Below, piece by piece: positions 26,708 to 34,909 of a stretch of 64,000 nt of DNA. A program made the position numbers and the translations under genes. Position 1 is the first letter of the stretch. Every line of letters begins with the position of its first letter. The stretch is from G963422275 sp963422275 (GTDB taxonomy: Bacteria > Pseudomonadota > Alphaproteobacteria > Rhodobacterales > Rhodobacteraceae): contig OY729418.1 of the NCBI GenBank assembly GCA_963422275.1, positions 2,046,001 to 2,110,000 of the forward strand, read 5' to 3'. The notes under the pieces were generated by a model. It saw only the letters and a list, made by a program, of their open reading frames with translations. It did not search any database and had not been told where the DNA came from.

Positions 26708-29145
26708 CGTTTGGCGGCATCAACCTCGACGGCAACATTTTGGAGCTTGTGTTCTTTGCAACAGCCTTCACATTGCTCGTTGTGGCGTTCCTTATCGGTC
26801 GCCGCGACCAGTGGATATACCGTAGCAATGAGAGGGAAACCGTTGAAGCGCTGAGCAAAGCAAGAATCGAAGAACAGGTCCGAATTGATGGGCTGCGGGA
26901 GGAAAAAGAGGGAATTCTGAGGGAGGGACTGCGGTCTCAAGAGGCTATCGAGCGTTGGACTGCATTCCAGCGCGACCATGAGAATCTTGAAGCGATGCGC
27001 CGAGAGCTGGAAGAATTCGAGAGAGAGGAATCACAACGCATAGACGAGCTTGAGCGTCGGCGAGCCGAGGCCGCGCACAGTCTTCGAGAAATTCAAGCAA
27101 AACTCGATGCCTATCCACCTGAAGTAACAGCCGCCGACAGTGACTGGAGCAAGTTGGTTGCCGAACGGCAGGAGACTCTCGACCAATTGAAGCACGATGT
27201 GGAGGAAGCTCAGAAAGAGTACAATGAAGCCTTGGCTCGATGCATTCAGGCGGCAGGCGAGGTGGCGCAACTTGAAAGCAGGAGGGAGCGGCTCGATGGG
27301 GAAATCAGGGGCGCTCACCAATTGCTGGAGAAACTGAAGGAAGATCAGATAGACAGGTTGAAACCATACAACGAGCGTCTTCTTGAGGAAGCAAGTCAAT
27401 TGCAGGATCAAATCGCAAACCTGCAGAAAGAACTTAACAAACTTCGAGAAATTCAAGCAAAGCTCGATTCTTATCCGCCTGAAGTAGCAGGTGCCGACAA
27501 TGACTGGAACCAGTTGGTTGCCGAACGGCAGGAGACTCTCGACCAATTGAAGCACGATGTGGAGGAAGCTCAGAAAGAGTACAATGAAGCCTTGGCTCGA
27601 TGCACTCAGGCGGCAGGCGAGGTGGCGCAACTTGAAAGCAGGAGGGAGCGGCTCGATGGGGAAATCAAGGGCGCTCACCAATTGCTGGAAGCATTGAAGG
27701 AAGGCCAGATAGACAAGTTGAAACCATACAACGAACGTCTTCTTGAAGAAGCGGATCAACTACAGTCCCAGATCGAAAACATGCAGGATGAACTGACCAA
27801 ACTCGAGAGGGCCGTCGATGAGGCTAAACAAACTCAAAAAGCGGTCGAAACAGTAGGCAATGCATCAATCGAGTTTCCCGGTGACGCTTTGAGTGTTGCC
27901 ATTACAAAAATGCCGGGTAGTGCCATCGAATCTTCGGACAACGAGAAGCTGAGTGCGTTCCGAATAATGCCGAGCTGTCTACTCGGATATGAGCATGCGC
28001 TTGAGGAGAAGGACGAAGACGACCTGCTTGATGAGTTTGAGGTTGCTTTGGAGAAGCGCAAGTTAAATTATCCAAAGCAAATTATCCGTGCCTTCCACAC
28101 AGCGTTGAAAGTAAATGATCTCTCCCCCCTTACTGTGCTGAGCGGACTGAGCGGCACTGGAAAGAGCCAGCTTCCGAGGGCCTATGCCCGTTTTTTCGGA
28201 ATCCATTTTCTGCATGTGCCTGTCGAACCGGGCTGGGACTCGCCTCAGGATCTTCTTGGTTTTTACGACTTTGTCGCAGAACGCTATCGGCCAACTGATC
28301 GGGCGCGTGCACTTGGGCATTTCGACAGAAAATTTGCGATGGACATCGGAATCGAAGATGAGCGCAATTGGGATGAGAGGATGTTAATCATCCTTCTTGA
28401 CGAGATGAATCTCGCGCGAACCGAGTACTATTTTTCCGAGTTTCTATCGAGGCTCGAGATGCGTGGACCACGAGCAAAGGACGAAGTGGACGAGGACAGT
28501 CGCGGAGATGCACAGATCGCAATCGATCTTCCTTATGCCAAGAATGAACGTCCAAAGCACCTCTATGTGCCATACAATGTCCTCTGGGTAGGCACGTTGA
28601 ACGAGGACGAGACTACCCAAGCGCTTTCCGACAAAGTTCTCGACCGGGCAAATTCGATTCGATTCGCGCCCCCCGAGCCGGACATGCTTCGCGACCACAG
28701 CAAAGCACCGGAACGAAGCATCGAGGCAGCCGAAGGCCATCTTCCCTATGAACGCTGGTTTGAATGGTCTGGGCGTCAAACGACGGTTGCGGCTGGCAGG
28801 GAACAAGTCGATGAAACACTCGAACAACTCGCGGTGCTAATGAAGAAGTCAGGAAGAGGATTTGGTTATCGAATCGCACAAAGCATTAGCGCATATATCG
28901 AACGATACCCCGGACAGGACTGGAGGGTTCCAATGATTGATCAGATCAACATGCGCCTCCTGCCGAAGCTCGCTGGCACGGAAATGAGTGACTGCCAGGA
29001 GACTCTCGATCAGCTGAAGCGACTGAGTGAAGATGAGTTGGGTGACCCTATGTTTGCAAGTGCGCTAGAACTCGCCGCAACAGAATCTGAAGCGTCGCAA
29101 ATATTCAATTGGCCAGGCTACACATACACGGAGGCGAAAGTGTGA
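26704..29145 (+). CDS. Membrane-anchored coiled-coil McrB-like AAA+ ATPase
   Basis: An 813-residue protein. Residues about 12-32 form a transmembrane helix (ILELVFFATAFTLLVVAFLI). Residues about 40-395 are coiled coil with a duplicated 120-residue unit. The C-terminal half is an AAA+ domain of the McrB/AAA_5 group: Walker A GLSGTGKS (481-488), Walker B IILLDEMNLAR (about 562-572) and a sensor motif GTLNEDETT (630-638) where McrB has its MNTADRS signature. A likely arginine finger is in KVLDRANSIRF. The NEDE form suggests an ATP- rather than GTP-using branch (inference). It overlaps the upstream coiled-coil gene by 4 bases and is followed by a DUF2357/McrC-like gene, as McrB is by McrC. Confidence 0.85.
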   Translation: MTFGGINLDGNILELVFFATAFTLLVVAFLIGRRDQWIYRSNERETVEALSKARIEEQVRIDGLREEKEGILREGLRSQEAIERWTAFQRDHENLEAMRRELEEFEREESQRIDELERRRAEAAHSLREIQAKLDAYPPEVTAADSDWSKLVAERQETLDQLKHDVEEAQKEYNEALARCIQAAGEVAQLESRRERLDGEIRGAHQLLEKLKEDQIDRLKPYNERLLEEASQLQDQIANLQKELNKLREIQAKLDSYPPEVAGADNDWNQLVAERQETLDQLKHDVEEAQKEYNEALARCTQAAGEVAQLESRRERLDGEIKGAHQLLEALKEGQIDKLKPYNERLLEEADQLQSQIENMQDELTKLERAVDEAKQTQKAVETVGNASIEFPGDALSVAITKMPGSAIESSDNEKLSAFRIMPSCLLGYEHALEEKDEDDLLDEFEVALEKRKLNYPKQIIRAFHTALKVNDLSPLTVLSGLSGTGKSQLPRAYARFFGIHFLHVPVEPGWDSPQDLLGFYDFVAERYRPTDRARALGHFDRKFAMDIGIEDERNWDERMLIILLDEMNLARTEYYFSEFLSRLEMRGPRAKDEVDEDSRGDAQIAIDLPYAKNERPKHLYVPYNVLWVGTLNEDETTQALSDKVLDRANSIRFAPPEPDMLRDHSKAPERSIEAAEGHLPYERWFEWSGRQTTVAAGREQVDETLEQLAVLMKKSGRGFGYRIAQSISAYIERYPGQDWRVPMIDQINMRLLPKLAGTEMSDCQETLDQLKRLSEDELGDPMFASALELAATESEASQIFNWPGYTYTEAKV
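27082..27801 (+). repeat. Tandem 360-bp repeat, two copies
   Basis: Units begin at 27082 and 27442 (CTTCGAGAAATTCAAGCAAA in both). Long identical blocks are broken by scattered substitutions. The period is 120 codons within the coiled coil of the AAA protein. The copies are more diverged than the 240-bp repeats of the preceding gene. Confidence 0.9.
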
Positions 29146-29163
29146 GACCGGGATAGCTCAACC

Positions 29164-30675
29164 ATGTGGCTCTACAGGTCATTTAAGGAATTCAGTAGCG
29201 AGGCTGCCGGAGTTGAAGTTGCAAAACCGATCAAGATATGCCCCGGACGTCGAAATATCCCCCATTCGAATATTGGAGATAGACCACCAGTCATTGTAGC
29301 GAAGCCTGGCGAGATACCCCCGAACTACCCGAGGTTGGAGGGTCGGCACCGCCAACGGCTTCCTCGTGTCTTTGGACGCAAGCGAGGCAGACTGCTTGCT
29401 GACGGCACCGGTAGCGAGAAAGACTTTCAGGAAAATCTTGATGCCTGGTTTGTTCCATGGCGCGTTGGCGTGGATCGAGCAATGGTCATCACAGTTAAGC
29501 CGGGGACTGTTTTCGTCTTGGATGTGACATGCTGGCCGACACTGCAAGATAAGCGAGTGCATGGAGAGGCCGGAAGATCAAGAGACAGAATTTTGAGACG
29601 CGCGGCGAAGGTTCTCAGTGCTGCGCCCCATGCATTTGCAACCGAGCCATCCATTGGGGCAGCCTATGACCGGATGGAAAAGGTCTGGGGCAAAAAAGAC
29701 TTGGATGCAGACGACGACCCGCAAGGCGACCTCCTCGTTAAGCAAGCTCGACAGCTAAAGGGGGTTCTCGAAGACCTTGGTGCACGCCCGAGAGCTGTGC
29801 TTCGCACCGAGCATCGAATGCTAAAGCTTCAGACAGTACGTCGCACTGACGCGAAGACGCTCCGGTGGCTCTCCGCCCAACCTGGCCGAAACACCGCTGA
29901 ACGGGCAGGTGCTAGACAGCGCATCAAGGCCACTAAGCGATACGAGACTGTTGCAACCCTCGAGAACCGGGTGCTGCGGGCTTTCGTAGCACTGACTGCA
30001 AGAGAAGCCAAGAATTGGCTTTCGAACTTGGATGCAGACGCTGTAAAAAAGGAAAGAATCGAGGCACACCAACTCCGAGCCCGGCGGATTGAGTCGATTT
30101 TGAGAGCGCGCGGGGTGACCGAGGCTAGACATCCTGTTCAACCCAACTTCCCGCTGCGTTTCGACCCGCGCTACCGAGAGATCTGGCGCGCTTGGCTCGA
30201 GTTGCGGGCTAGGAGTTTCGCTGCCGAGCTCGAATGGATGTGGCAGCACCGAACATTCATGGAACTGCTCGGTCTCCGTGCTGCGATGAAGCTTCACCAA
30301 GCAGCCCACGTCCAAACCGGCGATGCCGGGTCACTCGCGCATGCACCTGTGCTAGGAACGAAAAGCCCGCCAAACCAAGGACATTATCTCGCCGCAGGCG
30401 TTAGGTGTACATTCGGCACCATGTGCAACGGGTCATTACGGCTCATTGAATATCGAACCTCAGACGTGGCAGCGGCCAAAACGGACTTGTCCCAAGAAGA
30501 TGATCTTCTCGGTGTAGTCGCAACTGCTGGTCCGCATCCTGTGATTTGGTGGGATGCGCAGAAGATCGATATCGACAGTGAGGGGGCGGTCGGCGAACTC
30601 CCATGGACCCGCGGACACGCTTGGGATGCAAGACTTGAAAGATGGGCGAAAATCGTAATCTCATGTGATGACTAA
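29164..30675 (+). CDS. DUF2357/McrC-like protein without an evident nuclease domain
   Basis: A 503-residue protein. The middle resembles the DUF2357 region of McrC-type partners: RYETVATLENRVLRAFVAL (about 259-277, the conserved ENR helix) and VQPNFPLRFDPRYREIWRAW (about 325-344). I see no PD-(D/E)XK motif in the C-terminal part, whereas many DUF2357 proteins carry one. The nuclease-like protein at the head of the operon could supply that activity (inference). It begins 18 bases after the AAA gene and its stop overlaps the following gene by 8 bases. It probably docks on the AAA ring, as McrC does on McrB. Confidence 0.6.
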   Translation: MWLYRSFKEFSSEAAGVEVAKPIKICPGRRNIPHSNIGDRPPVIVAKPGEIPPNYPRLEGRHRQRLPRVFGRKRGRLLADGTGSEKDFQENLDAWFVPWRVGVDRAMVITVKPGTVFVLDVTCWPTLQDKRVHGEAGRSRDRILRRAAKVLSAAPHAFATEPSIGAAYDRMEKVWGKKDLDADDDPQGDLLVKQARQLKGVLEDLGARPRAVLRTEHRMLKLQTVRRTDAKTLRWLSAQPGRNTAERAGARQRIKATKRYETVATLENRVLRAFVALTAREAKNWLSNLDADAVKKERIEAHQLRARRIESILRARGVTEARHPVQPNFPLRFDPRYREIWRAWLELRARSFAAELEWMWQHRTFMELLGLRAAMKLHQAAHVQTGDAGSLAHAPVLGTKSPPNQGHYLAAGVRCTFGTMCNGSLRLIEYRTSDVAAAKTDLSQEDDLLGVVATAGPHPVIWWDAQKIDIDSEGAVGELPWTRGHAWDARLERWAKIVISCDD

Positions 30676-33190
30676 CTTTCTTACACTCGACATCAATGGT
30701 TGGCTTGATCACCTTTTTGACAATGATGAAGAGACCGGACCGGATGAGAAGGCAAGAGCGCTTGGCTTCCGATCAAGTTTGTTCAGACACGAAGGCACTT
30801 GGCTCTTCGGTGCACAAGCGCTTTCTGCTGCGAGGCACAAGGGTCCGGACGCGCAGCTTATAGACGCGATAGAGGCCCTTGCCTCGGCGGCTGGACACGG
30901 AGAGAGTGAGGAATCGGAGAGAAGGGCACTGCCAACCGCTTTGTGGCAACTTGTTTCGGATGAGTCCAGAAGGGCAGACGCCCCCGTCAATCTCGCTCTC
31001 GTCGTGCCGGACGGCCGATATCTCGGGACCCCGAAAATTGGTAAGACAGGCAAAACCCCGCTGGAAGTGCTGCATCATCAACTGAAGGAGGCACGGCCCA
31101 CCACGCTGACCCAAAGCCGAATCGAGCTGGTCTGGCGCTCCGTTGCGGCCTTGCATGCGGTAATGAATCAAGGGAGCGTCGGGGACAAGCCTGGAAAAGT
31201 TCTCGTAATCAGCGTCAACCGAAGGATTTTCTGGACGGTGCTGGAACTTCGCCATTGGTCACCGAGTGACAATGTCACGAGTTCCTTGCGAATCGTTAGA
31301 AGCCCCGTCATGGATGATTGCACGGACCATGAAGGATTGACCGCACAACGAGTGAGCACCGTGCTTACTGAGTTGGCAAGCAAGGGCATCGATGACCTTG
31401 CGGCCGTTCGCAAATGGACGCGATCAGTAGAGATTGCCGCGACAGGAATGTCGCGCGATTCGCTTGCAAAAATTGGGATCGATGCAAGCGCGATCGAACA
31501 CCGAACTTGGCCAACATCGGATGGTGCTTGGAAGATGGGGCCGGATGCACCATCCATAGAATGGGCAAAGACTTCCCTGCCGTCCAAGCTCGCGAAACGG
31601 ATTGAGAGGTTCTGCAATCAAGAGGAAGATCCGCTCGCGATAATCGTGGAGAGCCCCGTCGGTATTGAGATGACAGAGGCTTTTGAATCGCTAGTCCGAA
31701 AAATCGCCGCCGGAGTCCGCATTTTTCGGGCAAAAGGCGCAAACGTAGCAAAGGCAGCATCGGAATTGGCGAATGCCCTCGGACGCGATCCGAACGTTCC
31801 CGCTTGGCTAGATGAAGTTGCCAGCATCGAACTCGAGGTTCACAATAGGGGTAGTGACGACTCGCAGGAATCAATTACCCAGTGGATGGAGGTAATACCT
31901 AGGAAACAAGCGATTCCGGCAGGCGAGCTTTATCATTCGCACCCTGATGCCAGTCGGCAGGTCAAACTTGCACCGGGGGTCGAGCACGTGCACCTTCACC
32001 TTCGGCGAGGGAATGAAGGAGCTTGGGACGAGCGTTACAGCGGGAAAAATACAGGGCACACAATTCGCCCGAGCGATCATGTTAGAATCGTAGAGCCTCG
32101 CGCACGGGTGCGCCCACTTTCCGAAGAGGTCCGCATCGAGATTGTTGAGCACCTCCCGGACGGTAAAGAAGAGGCGCTCGCCGCATCGAGATCAAGTATC
32201 AAATGGAGCGATATGGCCAAGGCCCCGCCATTCGCACTCCGCAGCATTCCCGAGCTGTACATATTCAAGACTAGCATAGAGGCATGGAGAGATCTAAAGC
32301 CATTGCTCCAACAGGTAGTCGAAGCAGATGTGGGGGAAATCAGCAACCAACTGAAAAATAAGCTGTACAAGTGCACGCAGAAACAGTGGCGAGAGAGAAA
32401 ATTCCCGTTGGGTTCGGACGGACAGCCGCCTCGAATGGACCCGCAACAGCACAGAGCTTCAAGAATACTGTTGCGAGATTCCTCCGATAAGCTGCTCTTG
32501 GACCTTGAAGCCAAGATAAGCCGCAATGAGCAGCTTGGATCTATAGTTGCTAACCGACTGCATATGCCGCTTACTTGGCTTTTTACCGGATGCCCTGAAC
32601 GGACGGTCGAGATACTGCTTGAAGCGTTAATGCATCCGAATGACAATGCCGGACGCACTCTTCATGTCGATAACGAGTTCTCGGCATGGTCGATTTACTC
32701 GGGTATTGGACGAGCGGTTCGGAGCGAGGATGCTCTCAGGGAGATTTACGACACATTGGTCGAGGAATGGGAAAACCGCGGGGGCCAGAAACAGGACAAG
32801 TTCTTGCTCGCCGCAGTTACCCACCCAATGGCAAGAAGGGTTGCGGTGCGTAAGGTTCTCAATGAAAGCAGGAAGCGCTTCCAGCGAGTTAAGCGCTTCT
32901 TGGACAAGCAATTGGAGAACTTGGTTAAAGGGATTCATGACCCTCGTCTTGGCAAGAAGCAAAAGAGGCTTGAACTGCGTTATGTTGCCATGGGTTATCG
33001 CGGCCTCTGCCAAGTCCGGTACGCAAACCCTGACTGGTTTTCTGTAGACGATGCAAGCACAAAGGACATTTGCGAGAAACTTCTTGAAGCCTCTGGAGTC
33101 GGGGGAGATTTCGAGAAAGACCTTGTTGGAAAGTCTGCCCCTTACCTGATTGGAAAAGGGGAAGATCCTTCGATGCCCAGCGGGTTCTGA
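30668..33190 (+). CDS. Large Hsp70-like protein of the McrB-like operon
   Basis: An 840-residue protein. Around residues 405-450 it reads VIPRKQAIPAGELYHS and then VEHVHLHLRRGNEG. This follows the substrate-binding beta-domain pattern of Hsp70 chaperones (IPRNTxIP ... VxIxVxQGE). The N-terminal 400 residues would be the nucleotide-binding domain. LTLDING at the very start and IIVESPVGIEMTEAFESL later could be divergent phosphate/adenosine loops, but classic signatures are missing. The C-terminal 370 residues are helical and unrecognised. I chose ATG 30668 over GTG 30665; either overlaps the upstream stop by a few bases. It is last in the operon. The Hsp70 assignment is moderate; nothing here shows enzymatic activity. 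Confidence 0.6.
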   Translation: MTNFLTLDINGWLDHLFDNDEETGPDEKARALGFRSSLFRHEGTWLFGAQALSAARHKGPDAQLIDAIEALASAAGHGESEESERRALPTALWQLVSDESRRADAPVNLALVVPDGRYLGTPKIGKTGKTPLEVLHHQLKEARPTTLTQSRIELVWRSVAALHAVMNQGSVGDKPGKVLVISVNRRIFWTVLELRHWSPSDNVTSSLRIVRSPVMDDCTDHEGLTAQRVSTVLTELASKGIDDLAAVRKWTRSVEIAATGMSRDSLAKIGIDASAIEHRTWPTSDGAWKMGPDAPSIEWAKTSLPSKLAKRIERFCNQEEDPLAIIVESPVGIEMTEAFESLVRKIAAGVRIFRAKGANVAKAASELANALGRDPNVPAWLDEVASIELEVHNRGSDDSQESITQWMEVIPRKQAIPAGELYHSHPDASRQVKLAPGVEHVHLHLRRGNEGAWDERYSGKNTGHTIRPSDHVRIVEPRARVRPLSEEVRIEIVEHLPDGKEEALAASRSSIKWSDMAKAPPFALRSIPELYIFKTSIEAWRDLKPLLQQVVEADVGEISNQLKNKLYKCTQKQWRERKFPLGSDGQPPRMDPQQHRASRILLRDSSDKLLLDLEAKISRNEQLGSIVANRLHMPLTWLFTGCPERTVEILLEALMHPNDNAGRTLHVDNEFSAWSIYSGIGRAVRSEDALREIYDTLVEEWENRGGQKQDKFLLAAVTHPMARRVAVRKVLNESRKRFQRVKRFLDKQLENLVKGIHDPRLGKKQKRLELRYVAMGYRGLCQVRYANPDWFSVDDASTKDICEKLLEASGVGGDFEKDLVGKSAPYLIGKGEDPSMPSGF

Positions 33191-33378
33191 CCGGGACTGG
33201 TTTGCAGAAGTGGCGCAAGGCTGTTGCGAATGCACCCCACCGGCCCTGGACATGTCGCGCCGAAGAGTTGCAAGCGCTTGTCCTGACGCTCGCTTGAGGG
33301 AGAGACCGATGGATTTCTTCACGAAAGCGGTGGACGAGCGCGCGGGTCCCAACAGAACGCTGCGGCAGTGGCCGCACC

Positions 33379-33480
33379 CTGCCGGCGCTGGACGCGGACA
33401 GCGTGAAGCGGGCGCTGGAGCCGGTGATCGCCCCGGACGCCCTGCTCGTCTCCAATGCCGGGCGCTGCCATCGATCCGCC
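33379..33480 (+). pseudogene. IS1595-family transposase internal scrap
   Basis: Thirty-four codons read LPALDADSVKRALEPVIAPD then ALLVSNAGRCHRSAAV, the region around the second catalytic Asp of IS1595-type transposases, with that Asp changed to Asn. It has no ends and abuts an IS5-type remnant. Confidence 0.5.
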
Positions 33481-33937
33481 GCCGTCGCGACCCTCTGGTC
33501 CGAAACCTGCCGGGCGACCGGCGCGAATTTGACCGGCAGGCCGCTGGCGCCGACGACAACATGGATCTTGCTGCCCGTCCCGCTCTGGGAGCGCCCGATG
33601 GCGGTGTCCGCCCCCCCCCCCCTTCTTCCGCCCGCCGAGTGCTGGCGGGCGCGAACGGCCGAGCTGTCGATGAGATGGAGCGCCTCGGCGCTCAAGGCAT
33701 TGAAAATGCGCACCCTGCGCCTTTCCCGGACCAGCGATTGCAGACCGTCGTGCAATGTCCGCACTCTTCCAGCAGGTCGCGCCACGGCACCCCGCGCGGT
33801 CTGTTCGGCAACGGCGGCTGGATCACGGCCCATTCCCGATCGGTCAGGTCGCGGCGAGACATAGTCGGCGCCTCCATGGGCTTGAATGCAAAAACCCTCT
33901 CCGCATCATGTCCCGCACCTTATAGGTACAAAACCTA
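33481..33937 (-). pseudogene. IS5-family (IS427-type) remnant
   Basis: From 33877 the frame starts MSRRDLTDREWAVIQPPLPN then RPRGVP and jumps by deletion to WRDLLEECGHCTTVCNRW. Another frame has LIDSSAVRARQHSAGGRRGG (first catalytic Asp) and SKIHVVVGASGLPVKF, after which it is lost. At the frame junction lies a run of 12 C on the plus strand (33611-33622). The right end has a terminal-repeat-like TATAGGTACAAAACCTA. It is inactive. Confidence 0.6.
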
Positions 33938-34113
33938 AGCAGGGCACGATGTCCACCTTGGCTGATCAAGTGCCCATCAACTCTCTGATACGCCGCTTCC
34001 CGCTGTGCACTCTTCAAATCCGCAAGAAACGATCAGCCATGTTGTGACCTCCATTTGCGCGACTGCAGGTATCTTCACGCGAGCGGCGGGATGCAGGAGC
34101 AAGCTGCGAAATC

Positions 34114-34255
34114 TAGGGAACCGCTGATTGGGGGTTGCTGCGGGAGTTGCTCTTCTTGGCTGAGCCGGCCGGTTTCCTGTGGTCTGGAGCCCCCGATGCG
34201 CGTTTTTGGGGGTGGAATTGTCTCCGTTTCAGTCCCCGCAATCGGCGGTTCCTTA
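34114..34255. repeat. 142-bp MITE-like element with terminal inverted repeats
   Basis: Left end TAGGGAACCGCTGATT and right end AATCGGCGGTTCCTTA are inverted repeats matching at 14 of 16 positions. The interior resembles the left part of the larger repeat at 58178-58732 (GGTTTCCTG, CCCC, GGAAT, CTCCG blocks in the same order). It codes for nothing. Confidence 0.55.
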
Positions 34256-34528
34256 AGTGCTATCCCCTTCAGAATCGTCTCCGTCGGTGCGCAGGAATCC
34301 CTTGCAGCCGAAGCGGCAGCAACCGCTTTGGTTTAGCCAGCGGGCCTCAGGATCCATCGAGAGACGCTTGGACAACGAAACCTCGTCCGCCGCTGTCGGG
34401 AAGAAACCCATCGGTCTTTCCCTCCATCAAACATCATGACAAGCGTCTGCAGCCCTTCGGCGCGACATGTCAATGGCCGGGGCGCATTTCATAACAGTCT
34501 TTTCTGCCTCTGCGCTGTTGCCAGCTGG

Positions 34529-34886
34529 TGCATGGAGCGAATGCAGTTTCGGGACTGGGTTTCGAGCATCGATGAGTTGACGGCGGCGCAACGCCGGAAA
34601 GCCGCGGCGGTTCTGTCGAACCCGCCGGAGGGCGAGGCCTCTCTGGCGGCGATCGAGCTGGGGTCGCCGCCCAGCGCCGCTGTCCGCGCTGCGGGATGGT
34701 GTCGAGCACGGCGTTTCGCTGGTGCCACTGCCGGATCAAGGGCTTCCCGCGACGTTTCTGCGGCATCGCCACCAAGTGTCCGGACAGCTGTCCGAAGTGG
34801 TTCCATCTTGTCGTCCTGGGCAAGCATCCATCGCCAAGAGCATGCCTCGCCGCCGCAGGACAAGCCTGCGATTCGCGAATTGAGCC
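34529..34886 (+). pseudogene. IS1595-family remnant, internally deleted
   Basis: It starts like an IS1595 transposase (MERMQFRDWVSSIDELTAAQ, RRKAAAVLSNPPEGEASLAA). It loses the zinc ribbon and catalytic core, then resumes in another frame with RIKGFPRRFCGIATKCPDSC and KWFHLVVLGKHPSPRACLAA. It ends with the terminal repeat GCCTGCGATTCGCGAATTGA (34864 onward), shared with the element at 49223-49590. No matching left repeat was found. Confidence 0.6.
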
Positions 34887-34909
34887 AAAGAGATTGTCCT
34901 AGCGGCAAG

